DNA of 64,000 bases from Sthenelais limicola (GCA_942159475.1 OW804097.1:52534986-52598985); one strand, 5' to 3'; positions 36,116 to 46,997 are shown, numbered from the stretch's first letter. Numbers and translations are program-made. The notes: generated by a model from the sequence alone, not told the origin.

Positions 36116-37235
36116 TGGTGCAATGTTAAAATTTACTGATAGAAGCGCCAACGTCGCATTAGGGTGGTGTCGGGGGATGGCCCCCGAAGAAAAAGTATGA
36201 AAAATGAAATGTGGACAAGCCACTGATCGAAGCGCTGACCGAAGAAAAGGTCGCGCTGCCGAATTAGGACTTTGTTCAGTCTGTTCATGACAGAAGGGAA
36301 GGTTGGACATTTATAAGTGAAAAGAGAAATTATGAGAAATGAAAAATGTAAGTTATTAGGAAGTTGTTCAGTGTGTTCATGACAGAAGGGAAGGTTGGAT
36401 ATTTATAAGAGAGAAGAAAAATGATGTGAAATTAAAAATGTAAGCTATGCCCTAATTGTAAGGAGTTGAATGTGGTGGAGCCGGTTCATTTGTTCCTCTT
36501 TCCTATGTATTTTGGTCTGGCACTCTTTCAGTACTCGCTCAACTTTTGACTGGCTTACATTAAGGCAAAGCGCGAAGGTCGCGCTGCCGAATTAGGACTT
36601 TGTTCAGTCTGTTCATGACAGGAAAGTAGGATATTTATAAGTGACAAGAAGCAATGTAAGTGTAGAATGTATTCATGTAAATGTTCATTAGGACAAAGCG
36701 TCTCATGCAGGAAACAAAGTGTAAATGTGGCGAAGTGTTTAAAAATGTAAAGTATGCCCTAAGTGTATGGAGTTAAATGTGAAATGGTGAAGCATTTTCC
36801 TTTTATTTGGTGCAAAGTTAAAATTTACTGATAGAAGCGCCAACGTCGCATTAGGGTGGTGTGGGGGGATGGACCCGAAGAAAAAGTATGAAAAATGAAA
36901 TGTGGACAAGCCACTGATCGAAGCGCGAAGGTCGCGCTGCCGAATTAGGACCTTGTTCAGTCTGTTCATGACAGAAGGGAAGGTAGGAGATTTATAAGTG
37001 ACAAGAGAATGCCCTAAGTGTAAGTAGTTAAATGTGAAATGGCGAAGCATTTTCCTTTTCCGTGGCGCAATCTTAAAATTTACTGATAGAAGCGCCAACG
37101 TCGCATTAGGGTGGTGTGGGGGGATGGCCCCGAAGAAAAATGAAATGTGGACAAGCCACTGATCGCAGCGCGAACGTCGCGCTGCTGAATTAGGAATGAG
37201 GTTGATGATAAAAAGTGCGAAATTATTAATAATGG

Positions 37236-38170
37236 TGTATCTCTATATTATGTCGTTAATATAGTTTGGTATAAGTGTCTATGGATATATTGTGTGTAAA
37301 TGTGGCGAAGTGTAAATGTGCCAGAATTCATTTTCTGCATTTAAACAGAACGATTTGATAGAGTTAATTTATGTGTTGTTCTAAAGTAAAAAACATTGTA
37401 CAGTTTAACATTTATAAAATCTAAGTGGCCTACTATGGGTGTGGGGGCGATACAGCTACCCTGTCACTGACAGTAAAACGATCTTAGCACTTCGAGCTAA
37501 AACAATTTCTTTCATTTTTAGATGACGATGAATGCTGTATCGTCGATGTCTCTCGGGCATGACAGAAGGGAAGGTTGGAGATTTATAAGGAAAAGAGTGT
37601 TGTAGCGTTTTAAAGATGGTTTTGATCGCCTAATATAGTTTGGTATAAGTGTCTATGGATATATTGTGTGTAAATGTGGCGAAGTGTAAATGTGCCAGAA
37701 ATCATTTTCTGCATTTAAACAGAACGATTTGATAGAGTTAATTTATGTGTTGTTCTAAAGTAAAAAACATTGTACAGTTTAACATTTATAAGATCTAAGT
37801 GGCCTACTATGGGTGTGGGGGCGATACAGCTACCCTGTCACTGACAGTACAACGATCTTAGCACTTCGAGCTAAAACAAGCGCGAACCTCACGCTGCCAC
37901 ATTAGGGGTGTGGGGGCATGGCATGAGCCCCAAGAAAAATTATGAGAAATCGGCAAACAGTCAAGATTGAAGCTTGAAGCTTGAAGCTATTAACAAAAGC
38001 AAGATTGAGTGGTCGCCACAGGGAGATTTGTAGGGATTTGTAGTGAATTGTATTAATAAAAGATAAATTAAATAAGTGAGGTTGTTCAGTCTGTTCATGA
38101 CAGAAGGGAAGGTTGGAGATTTATAAGGAAAAGAGTGTTGTAGCGTTTTAAAGATGGTTTTGATCGCCTA
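37236..38170. repeat. tandem duplication with ~371-bp period
   Basis: The segment tatagtttggtataagtgtc...cacttcgagctaaaacaa at 37261-37505 recurs at about 37632-37880. The piece agaagggaaggttggagatttataaggaaaagagtg recurs at about 37565 and 38103. An exon-like scrap after a tttttag acceptor (about 37522) codes for DDECCIVDVSRA and a stop. Beyond 38170 to the right arm the DNA is AT-rich without a clear gene. Confidence 0.75.
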
Positions 38171-38904
38171 TGATAATATAAATATCGTATTGTAATTGTT
38201 TGTAGGAGGGTATAATTTAGTTAGGAAAGTTGTATCCACAATAAAATAAATTTTATTTCATTGCACAAGAGAGCGCAGTCAAAATTAAACAAAAGATGGC
38301 CAAGTGGAAGTGGCCCCATTTTGCAAGGGTTAAGAAGAAGTGGAAGAAGATGCTGGCCCAATAATGGAGGTATCCACATGTGCACGTGATGGAGGATAGT
38401 GGATTAGGCGATAAACAAAAAGAAAAGAAAATTGCCCGGCGTCATGACAAATTGTTATGGAAGAGTGAGGTGTATAAAATTATGTATATGTATAAAATGA
38501 ATTATATGTGCAAGAGATTCGAAGTTAAGTGAGTGAGTGAGATTGGTTTGTTTAGGCCGTTATTAATATATTGAAGAGTGTTTTATAGGTGAGGTGAAAT
38601 GGAGGGACGTTATGAGAATAGACAGTAAAAAGAGATAGATAAAAAGGCAGAGAGAGACGAAAAAAAAATAGAAATGCATTTTATGGTCATAGGACAAAAG
38701 TGATAGGATGGATAATATAAAGAAAAAAGAGTTAGAGTTAGATAAGAAGGGAGAGAGAGAGAGAAAAGAGAGAGAGGCACTTTATGGTTTTAGCCAGGAC
38801 AAAAGTGATAGAAATAAAAAAGAAATAGATAAGAATGGAGACCTATAGGCAAAAGAGACAGATAAAAATGTTTATGGTCAGTCATACAGAGGACAAAAGT
38901 CAGA

Positions 38905-39263
38905 CTTACAGTTACACGTTGTACAATCGTTGGTACAACGGTAGAGAAGTACGCCTACTTTGATCTGATCGACGTATATCTGATAAAAGTCTATGGTGTT
39001 TCTTACATTAGTCTTCGCTATACAAGTTGGAAAAACATATCGTTGCAATATGTTCTTCTCCCAAAACCAAAGTCATAGCACCAATAATATTAATTGATTT
39101 CATTATGAGTGTATCAATATAAAATGTAATGTTGCTAAATAAATATTGATAATATATTATTAATTAGTGCAACACAGTTAGCAACATAAGGGAGAGAAAG
39201 ATGCCCACATAGATCTATCTGAAATTAATAATTGTCACGGGAAAAATGATTCAAATCAAATAT
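38905..39263 (-). repeat. right arm of the ~340-bp inverted repeat
   Basis: This is the reverse-complement partner of 31418-31756. It shares, for example, the string for ccaaaaccaaagtcatagca. Outside 39263 the homology with the left flank stops. Confidence 0.9.
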
Positions 39264-39284
39264 GAAAGTGATAAATGCGTCCAT

Positions 39285-39750
39285 TACCAAGGGGTCGCCA
39301 CACATTAGTCGCCAGCTATTAATGATTGTAGGTAGTAAGTCACCATCGCAGGGATGTCCTAATTTTTGTATTAGGAAAAGGGTGGATAAGTCGACACATT
39401 GATGCGCTATTAGAGTTGGTGCGATTTGTCATGCTGGATCAAGTTTGCAGGGGTCGCCACCAATTAGTCGCGATGTATTAATAATTGTAGGTAGTAAGTC
39501 CACATAGCCGGGATGTGCTCATTTTTAGAGATTGTCCAATTTGTCATGATGAATCGACTTCGCAGGGTGGTCCTGGTTTTGTCCTGATTTTTGTATTAAG
39601 AGATGGGTGCATAAGTCGACAGATTGATGCACTATTATAGATGGTCGCATTTGTCAGGATGGATGAATTTCGCAGGGGTCGCATAGGAGGGATGTCGTGA
39701 TTTTGGTATTATGAGAAGGGTCGATAAGTCGACACACATTGATTGGCGAG
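39285..39750. repeat. degenerate tandem repeat, ~110-170-bp spacing
   Basis: The core elements ggggtcgccac...attagtcgc, ttgtaggtagtaagtc and ataagtcgacac/gattgatgc recur three to four times with variable spacing. It lies directly outside the right inverted-repeat arm. Confidence 0.7.
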
Positions 39751-39953
39751 GATCTGAAAAATATAAAATAAAAAAAGGTCAAGAAACGAAAAGATGCAAT
39801 ATTTTATGTGTTGAACACTATGGAGTTTGACATGAATGTATGATGAATTTTGAAAATGATTGCTTTAGGATTTTTTCCATAGAAAAGCACAATGGATTAT
39901 TTAATATTTAAATATTTAAATTGTTCATTCTCATCATTGACAAGGTTATAGGG

Positions 39954-40306
39954 TTAAGGTTTTATTATAATTAATTGGGAGTATCTTCCCGTCGCGAAGA
40001 GTTTCTGTTTAAAATAAACAAATAATGGGAAAAATAGACTAATTGAATGAGATGGGCATAGGGTGTTTAAATAATAATAATGCCAGGGCAAGAGATAGGA
40101 CAAAAAATGTGAATGGTATGTCATTTTCATTTCATGTTTGAAAATGGACAAAAAAAATAAATTGACTTACTTTTTTTCCCTTTTCTGTTTGATTTTTAGC
40201 GCGCAAGTTGTCAATTTTTTTTAGAGAATGTGGCTGAGAGTGTCTAATTCTCGTTGTCAAGCTTTTGCTGATGCTCCTCCACTTGTGGCAAAAAATTATT
40301 TTCAAG
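39954..40306 (-). pseudogene. decayed coiled-coil gene (two 3' exons)
   Basis: Exon 40306-40171 (acceptor cttttag, donor gtaagt) reads first as a coiled coil in one frame (LPQVEEHQQKLDNEN, then a stop). After a run of eight A's it reads in another frame (KKIDNLRAKNQTEKGKK). This is as expected if a base was gained or lost and a stop mutation followed. Exon 40004-39954 completes a short C-terminus, with AATAAA overlapping its end. The composition resembles the two basic coiled-coil genes at 2302-2870 and 41858-45039, so this may be a dead relative. Confidence 0.4.
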
Positions 40307-40537
40307 CTAAAAGAAGGAGATGAAAAAATGAATTAAAATGTGTTTGGTAAGGATAAAATAATAAATATAATGCATTGCCGATTTATTGATTGTGCAGAAT
40401 AAATTAAAGTAGTGAATGCTTCATGATTAAGCAATTTTAAATGTAATAAAGATGGAATAAAATTATTTTTACAAAAAGAAGTACAAATTAGGGAATTGCA
40501 TGATAGTTTATTATAAAAATGTACACACTTTTTGTAT

Positions 40538-40698
40538 TTATTTTTGGTGTTGTAGGAGTAATGGCTTGTAGCCGGTCATATGTTGTCTAATATTGTTTTC
40601 ATGATTATGTTCGCTTTGCTGCTGAGTGAGGATTGAAGTTGTGCGGATTGTTGCAAAGTTGTTCGCTTGAGATGACGACTCGCAATCACCCCACAAGG
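40538..40698 (-). CDS. terminal exon of an unrecognised Gln/Asn-rich protein (partial)
   Basis: The frame starts after acceptor ttatttgtag (two bases, then Leu-Trp-Gly-Asp), runs 52 codons and ends at TAA 40538-40540, with AATAAA overlapping the stop. It is polar, with Gln/Asn/His stretches (TQQQSEHNHENN). The preceding exon must end in phase 1. It would lie at or beyond the GA microsatellite and was not found. Confidence 0.4.
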
Positions 40699-41061
40699 CT
40701 ACAAATAAAAAAGGAGAAAGAAATTATAAATGTGCATATGTAAAGAAATGTAAATGATTTCGTAATGAATGACCCTTAAAGTTATCATAATGCATTTATG
40801 AGTGGATGTCTTTTTATTTTTGTATTTGTGATCGTGTCGTGTAGGAAATGTGTTTTAGTAATATGTGTTTAAAGTGTGTTATTATTGATAATAATAAAGA
40901 AAAGGAAGAATATATTAAGACAAAAGGTGCAGGGTGGTAAATAGCCACTCGCCCAATCGCATTTGCAAGTGAAAGGTGTGGTGGGCGAGTAGGAGTGTGA
41001 GTGCAGTGAGTGGTCCGTATTGTATATTAACAAAATGGATTCGAATAAAAAATAAAGGATT

Positions 41062-41550
41062 GTCTACAATTAAAAAGAGAGAGAAAAAGAAGAGAAAGAG
41101 AGACAGAGAAAGGGAGAGAGATAGAAATAAAAAGGGAGAAAAAAAGAGATAGAATAGGGAGAGAGAGAGAGAAAAAGAGAGGGAGAGGGAGAGAAAGAGA
41201 AGAGACATATAGAGAGAAGAGAAAGAAAGAGAGAGACAAAGGGAGAGAGATAGATAGACAAAGAGAGAGAGAGAAGAGACAGACAAAGAGAAGAGAAATA
41301 GAGAGAGACAGAGAGATAGACAGACAAATGGAGAGAGATAGAGAGAAAAAGGGAGAAATAAAGAGAGAGAAGAGGAACAGAGATAGAAGAGACATATAGA
41401 GAGAAGAGAAAGAAAGAGAGAGAGAGATAAAGGGAGAGAGATAGATAGACAAAGGGAGAGGGACAGAGAGAAGAGACAGACAAAGTGACAGACAAAGAGA
41501 AGATAAATAGAGAGAGACAGAGAGATAGACAGATAAATGGAGAGAGATAC
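41062..41550. repeat. (GA)n-rich microsatellite, ~490 bp
   Basis: This is an imperfect gagaga/aaagag tract with embedded gaca and gata units. It produces long spurious Ser/Leu-rich frames on the minus strand. It lies about 300 bases upstream of the small + strand gene. Confidence 0.95.
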
Positions 41551-41652
41551 CGGTAATCGTAGTTTTTCGCGGGGAGCCGAGTGCACTATCGCGGAAGGAG
41601 CAAATCACTTCTTTGGCCACACCCCCCCCCCGGAAATATTTTTGTCAGAATT

Positions 41653-41688
41653 GTAAGCGCCGTCACCGTAAGCGGTGAGGGCGCTTAC
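41653..41688 (+). promoter_or_regulatory. 36-nt GC-rich hairpin upstream of the coiled-coil gene
   Basis: The segment consists of gtaagcgcc, then tcaccg, a taag loop, cggtga and ggcgcttac. It forms a 15-bp stem interrupted only by one G-G mismatch. A third partial copy (gcgtaagcgc) follows at about 41693. It lies 170 bases before the ATG at 41858, so it may be a promoter or 5' leader element. Confidence 0.6.
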
Positions 41689-41857
41689 AGCAGCGTAAGC
41701 GCAACGGAAAACATCATTATTATTAAAATGATAATGATGTGTATTAGTAAAATGATAATTATGTATTAGGATTCGGTGAGAGAGGTTAAAATAGAGAGGT
41801 TAAAGAAAAATTGATTGCGAAATAACGCGAGACTTAGGAGAGAGTAAAGAAGACAAG

Positions 41858-44800
41858 ATGGCGTCACTTGAACAGATCACCAAGTGCCTTTTAACAAATA
41901 AACAAGTGGACAGGAAGTTGAAAATGGCGAGAAAGAGGGTTTGGAAGATCAAGGAGAAGTTACGAAGGTTGGTTCGAAGGAAGGCGATACTGAATGCAGA
42001 GTTCGATTTGTGGAAATTCAGACGAGATAGAAAGTAAGTAAATGGAATTTGGGATGCCGGCAACAGTTTTGTGATTGTACAATGTACGTACTGGCTTTAT
42101 TTGCCTAATCGCTAGACAGAGTTTCCGTCCCCGTATCCACCCGCACCCCGGAGCGGGGAGTCGAGGCCTAGTATAGGCTACCTAATCGCCATACAAGGTT
42201 TTCCTTTCACGCAATGTCTGCCTGTCTGTATGTCTGCCTGTCTCTCCCCCCATCTCACTCTCACTCACCCTTCTTTCTCCGTCACTCTCACTCACCCTGC
42301 TTTCTCCCCCACTCACTCACACTCACCCCCCCCCCCCCCCACCCTTCTCTCACTCACTCACTCACTCACTCACTCTTAGTATATCGCTTGTGAAATGTCC
42401 CTTGTAGTTTGTGAAAGGTGGACATGTGCATCTATAAAATGCTGCGATCATGATAGATTCGAATTTGGAGGGATGGGTTTTACCGTTTACGTAAAGGTTA
42501 GCCCACGTTGCTGGCCTTGAATCCCCGATCAAGGCCAACAAGCATATCGGTTGACTGTCTCACACCAAATCGCTCCCTCAGTCAATAAATTAGTCACTCG
42601 ATCACTAAGTAAATTTATCTCACTCACTCCCTCGATGACTGACTGAATAAATGATTGACACACTCACTCTCGTAGTGATTATATAAGTATGTCACTAAAT
42701 AAATGAAGGAGTGTCATAGTAATTCAATCTGTCTGAGTCACTCACTCGTTCAATCACTCTCTCCATTATTTACTAAGTGTGAGTGAGTAAGTAAATGTGT
42801 CTCAATCATTCCCTCCCTCATTCGCTAATTGATTAAATCACTCGTAGTCATTGTATAAGTATGTCACTGACTCACTCACTGAGGGTCTCAGTCACTCACT
42901 CTATCTCACTGATTAACTCCCTCCATCATTCTGTCACTCACTCGCTCCCGCACTCTCTCACTCAGTAAAAATTAATGACTGACTAAATGTCTCTGACTCA
43001 CTCCCTCCCTCATTCATTAAGTAAGTCTCGTACTCATTGTATAATTATGTCAATAAAAAATGGTTTTTGAAATAGTAATGAGCGTAAAAAATGGTTGTTT
43101 ATGCGCATAAAGTGAGGCAGAGCGCATTATATGAATAAGATTATTATAATATTAGGTCAAATGTTTTAAATAGTATAGTTTAGGTGTGCGTCGGATGTAG
43201 ATGTTGATTGGAGTATGATATAGATTTTTAATTGTGTGTAATGTACATTTTTCGTTGCGTCTGATATAGATGTTTTGTTTGTTCGGATGTAATGTCAAAT
43301 TATGGAGATAAAAATTGCTAAATTAAAATGATTTGTTTATAGAGTTTGGAAAGAGGAGGTGGCCAGGAGGAGTGAAGAAATGCTAATCAAAATCAAGCAG
43401 GAGGAGAGGGAAAGAATAGCATGGAGAGCGCGAATGCAGATGGAGTATGAAAGTAAGTTTGTAATGCATTGAATAATAATTGTCTGCTAATGTGATTTAA
43501 TGAAGGAAAATGATGTTCGTAATTTATGGAATAATTAGTATATGTAAGTAAAAGTCATTTGTTATAAGTTAGATCATTTATTTATTTTACGTTGGTTTAA
43601 TATATGATATGATATGATATGATATGATAAATCTTTTATTTGTCGTGAATAGGTATAAGTTAGATTGAAAATGACAAATTGGTCCACAGAGTTCTGGGAT
43701 AGTCCCAGTTCTTCCAGTCGTTCCCATGTTTTTAGAAGATAAACTAAGGTACTATAGAGGCTAGTGTTTTTAAACGATCAATTCGGGACTAAGCAATATA
43801 AGTCTTGGGTTAATCAATTAATTAATTATATAATTAACTGCTAGTGGATAGTCATTTCCTAATTATTATGACTACAACGTTTGCTATGTTAATCATACGG
43901 TACAGTACGATTAAGTAGATAGTATGGCAAGGTTAAAGGTAATAATAATAACATTAACAAAGTATAATATAGTAAAACATATAGATATGTTGGTTTACAT
44001 GGTTTCATTTTTCTCTTTTTTCCTTTATCTTTCTGTACAGAGAGACACTTTTAAGTCGGTATTTAATGATGGCTTGTCAGATATACTTCTGTTATGCCTT
44101 ACATTATAGGAGCTTGTAGGGACTAAGCAATATAAGTCTTGGGTTAATCAATTAATTAATTATATAATTAACTGCTAGTGGATAGTCATTTCCTAATTAT
44201 TATGACTACAACGTTTGCTATGTTAATCATACGGTACAGTACGATTAAGTAGATAGTATGGCAAGGTTAAAGGTAATAATAATAACATTAACAAAGTATA
44301 ATATAGTAAAACATATAGATATGTTGGTTTACATGGTTGCATTTTTCTCTTTTTTCCTTTATCTTTCTGTACAGAGAGACACTTTTAAGTCGGTATTTAA
44401 TGATGGCTTGTCAGATATACTTCTGTTATGCCTTACATTATAGGAGCTTGTATTCTTTCTACTGAATACAAATGTCGGTTGTTAAAGACAAGTAGCTTAA
44501 TTAGATTTACTTCTAATCAAACTTTACAATTCTGGGTATCAATTATCAGATACAGATTTAAGTAAAATAAGGTGCGAGATATGATATACATATATAAGTG
44601 TTAATAAATAGGCTTGTTAGATGTACTTCTGTCCAAACCTTACATTGTGTGTACCAAAATGGCACAGAACTTAAAGAGTTCGACTTTAAATATCAACCTA
44701 AACAATGATACTGATAAAATGATGTATAAGAGAGGTCTATACTCTTGGCCTTATGATATTATTTTTTATATTGTAGTTCAATTTGTTTTTTGAATTGTTT

Positions 44801-45039
44801 TTTCGATTCTTGAGATTGTATTTCTGTTTTTAAAGAGTTCGAGGCTGTTTTTGCTCTGTATGAGAAGCTATTTAGGTATAAGGTGGATTTTGGGTGATTT
44901 ATTATTAAGTTTTTTCTTTTCTTTGCATGGCTTCTAGTTAATCTATTTATAATAAATTATGTGATTTGCTTTTTTGACAGGGACGGTAGCAGGGAAAAGA
45001 CGCAGGCTTGTGAGACCTCCGCGAACAAGTGAGCAATAA
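41858..45039 (+). CDS. small basic coiled-coil protein, three exons, with histone-type 3' end
   Basis: Exons are 41858-42033 (ATG in acaagATGGCG, donor gtaagt), 43343-43452 (acceptor tttatag, donor gtaagt) and 44981-45039 (acceptor ttgacag, stop TAA). The phases are 2 and 1 and agree, and the product is 114 residues. Residues 20-100 are almost continuous charged helix, rich in Arg/Lys with Trp (RKRVWKIKEKLRRL, KIKQEERERIAWRARM). The tail is AGKRRRLVRPPRTSEQ, probably nuclear. The exon 1/2 junction reads FRRDR-K, very like LRRDR-R at the equivalent phase-2 junction of the gene at 2302-2870, which suggests a family. AATAAA overlaps the stop and a histone-like stem-loop follows at 45062. Function unknown; it could bind DNA or RNA. 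Confidence 0.75.
42230..43040. repeat. CTCACT-rich degenerate minisatellite in intron 1
   Basis: Dense cactcact/ctccctca tracts, including a poly-C run at about 42327-42340, occur within the first intron of the gene above. No exon is hidden in it. Confidence 0.85.
43786..44455. repeat. tandem duplication of a ~334-bp unit in intron 2
   Basis: The copies 43786-44118 and 44119-44455 are nearly identical, with one visible change (ggtttcattt versus ggttgcattt). A 61-codon frame in each copy is hydrophobic, lacks gene context and is probably incidental. A gatat(g) microsatellite lies just upstream at 43608-43628. Confidence 0.92.
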
Positions 45040-45061
45040 ACGTACCACCCACAAAAAAAAA

Positions 45062-45077
45062 AGCCCTTTTCAGGGCT
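45062..45077 (+). ncRNA. histone-type mRNA 3' stem-loop
   Basis: The sequence AGCCCT-TTTC-AGGGCT forms a six-base-pair stem with a four-base UUUC loop. It has an A-rich 5' flank and a 3' flank of ACCA. This matches the metazoan replication-dependent histone mRNA terminator (stem 6, loop UUYM, flanks AAA and ACC). It starts 22 bases after the stop codon of the basic three-exon gene on the same strand, which is the normal distance. A purine-rich stretch (caagagga) lies about 13 bases downstream, where the U7-binding element would be. Confidence 0.75.
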
Positions 45078-45229
45078 ACCAAAATGTGTCAAGAGGATTG
45101 TTTATTCATTAGAGAAGCCCCGTGTTGTTTTATTTGAAAAAAAGATGTATATGCACCGGGATGTATGGGCCAAGGTATGGATTGATAGGGACAAAGGCCG
45201 GCTCGCGTTGGATTTATAGGGTAAGGGAT

Positions 45230-46913
45230 TTATAGGCCCAGAAAAATACTAAACGATAGCAAAAAGAAGATTACAAATAAGCGTAAATTTGTTCTCATAT
45301 GTGAGTAAAGGTAAGAGTAAAGTGTCGAGAGTAAACAATGACTAATAAAATAACTATTTCAATAAAAACATATATGACTAACCTTTGAAGGGGGGTTATA
45401 AGTCCCAAAGGCGTGTAATGGTCTGGCCGTTTAAGTGCAGAGGTGGCCCCATAGGTCAAAAGGGGTGGGCGTAACGGGATCATAAGTCGAATGCGCCGTG
45501 CAAATGGGTGACTCGTGCGCGCGGATATAGGTGGGCAGCCAGTCCCTGTGATAAATAATAAAATAATAAATTTAATATTAATATGTGTAGAAAAGTATCA
45601 ATTTGATAAGTCAAATAATTGCATGTATAAATGATTGGGAGTAATATAAATTTAAGAAGTGTGCTAAATGGATGTATAGATGATTGGGAGTAGTGAGATA
45701 TTAAAATGGATTGAACATGTGCGTATTGGCGTGGTTGAGATAATTCCAAAGTGTCCGGACTCAAAATATGTGAAAGGGTAGAGGGAATGATTAATAAATA
45801 TGTAAAGGTCGCGAGAGATATAGTGAGGGAATAGGTATATTGTTAATTAAAGTAATACAAAATTAAGGAGAGTAGTAAATAAATAGTAGATGTAAGAATA
45901 AGGGGCACGACATTTTATGTCGTCCACAGGTAGCTAGAGGATTAGAAGTAGGTCAAGGGATAGAATGAAGGTAGTTGTAAATATTGCAGAATAAGAAAGA
46001 AGTAGATATGAAGTAATGTACAAGTAAATAGGGTTATGTTATCGCATTGGTTTATAAAGTAGGCACGCTAAATAGTAAAGATAAATAGGAAGGTTAGTAA
46101 ATAAGTAAGCTAGTGCGAATAAGAGGGACGCCATTTGGTCCGCCATTTTATGTCGACAGGGACTTAGACGATTTGAAGTAGGTCAAGGGATAGAATGAAG
46201 GTAGTTGTAAAGATTGCACAATGATAAAGGAGTAGATATGAAATAATGTACAAGTAAATAGGCGTATGTAAGGTTATCGCATTTGTTTATAAAGGAAAAG
46301 GAAATAGTAAAGATAAATAGGAAGGTTAGTAAATAAGTAAGGTAGTGCGAATAAGAGGGACGCCATTTGGTCCGCCATTTTATGTCGACAGGGAGTTAGA
46401 CGATTTGAAGTAGGTGAAGGGATAGAATGAAGGTAGTTGTAAAGATTGCACAATAATAAAGGAGTAGATATGAACTAATGTACAAGTAAATAGGCTTATG
46501 TAAGGTTATCGCATTTGTTTATAAAGGAAAAGGAAATAGTAAAGATAAATAGGAACGTTAGTAAATAAGTAGGGTAGTGCGAATAACAGGGACGCCATTT
46601 TATGTCGACACGTAGTTAGAGGATTAGAAGTAGGTCAAGGGATAGAATGGTAAATATTGTAGAGTAACGAAGGCTATATATAAACTAAGGTAAAGGTAAA
46701 TTGGTTCGTTTGGTGCATAAAATGGTAGAATAAATTAGAGAAATAAAGATTCGTTGATAAAGTAGGCGATAGACATAGTAAATATAAGTAGGAAGGTGAC
46801 GGTTATGGAGAGAGAGGGAGGCGGTTGGTACTTACAGTGGCCGAATGAAGGTAATATAATGGAGAGTGTGCGTAAGATGTTAGGCCGTATTTGTACAAAT
46901 GATGCGACTTCTG
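45230..46913 (-). CDS. partial minus-strand gene, three 3' exons, unrecognised
   Basis: Exon 46913-46839 (acceptor taatctcag, donor gtaagt), exon 45545-45383 (acceptor tatcacag, donor gttagt) and exon 45248-45230 (acceptor gtttag, stop TAA) agree in phase. They give about 85 residues: a hydrophobic helix (RTLSIILPSFGH), then a Pro/Arg-rich stretch (RIRLMIPLRPPLLTYG). The frame of the first exon stays open upstream to about 47180, so the exon may be longer. AATAAA follows at about 45135-45145. The gene converges on the stem-loop gene. No known domain. Confidence 0.45.
45890..46680. repeat. tandem repeat, ~232-bp unit, three to four copies
   Basis: Copies begin near 45895, 46117, 46349 and 46581, each with gaataa...ggacgccattt and later tgtacaagtaaatagg. 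Each carries a cgccattttatgtcg box resembling a YY1-type site. The array lies in the long intron of the minus-strand gene above. Confidence 0.9.
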
Positions 46914-46997
46914 AGATTAGGTAGAAAGCTATCCAGTTCACAATTCCAATCATTGCATGTATCGTTGATTGGTAGTAATGGGAGATGGACAAGTAGC

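Larger units (their letters stand above)
31980..37200. repeat. degenerate array of ~0.25-0.35-kb units, about 13 copies
   Basis: Each unit holds gcattagggtggtgtgggg, gatggcccc(c)gaagaaaaa, a small hairpin (for example gcgcgaaggtcgcgc), gttcatgacagaagggaagg and gtggcgaagcattttc, then the leader sequence also found upstream of the coiled-coil gene. Unit starts are near 31981, 32161, 32411, 32752, 33438, 33711, 34401, 34671, 35125, 35390, 35661, 36156, 36849 and 37102. Order and length vary and blocks of units are themselves duplicated (33.0-33.5 kb resembles 34.0-34.5 kb). The repeated minus-strand frames through it are by-products of the repetition. Confidence 0.9.
31418..39263. mobile_element. 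7.8-kb composite element bounded by ~340-bp inverted repeats
   Basis: Long inverted repeats enclose a scrambled array. The interior has no intact gene of its own but holds fragments of at least three neighbouring genes: the coiled-coil gene (2302-2870), the KDZ transposase and the HMG/chromodomain gene. This looks like a non-autonomous, gene-fragment-capturing element, or a rearranged derivative of the larger KDZ element. No flanking target duplication was identified at the limits I could define. Confidence 0.65.

Noticed and set aside
32121..37098. Repeated 90-130-codon minus-strand frames with nearly identical peptides
   Set aside because: They follow the tandem array units and lack splice context or codon constraint. 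They exist because the unit happens to contain few stops.
40915..41620. Long Ser/Leu-rich open frames on the minus strand
   Set aside because: They are translations of a (GA)n microsatellite, open in several frames at once. This is the expected by-product of simple repeats.
43924..44443. Two identical 61-codon frames
   Set aside because: They lie inside a tandem duplication in an intron, are hydrophobic and AT-driven, and have no signals of their own.
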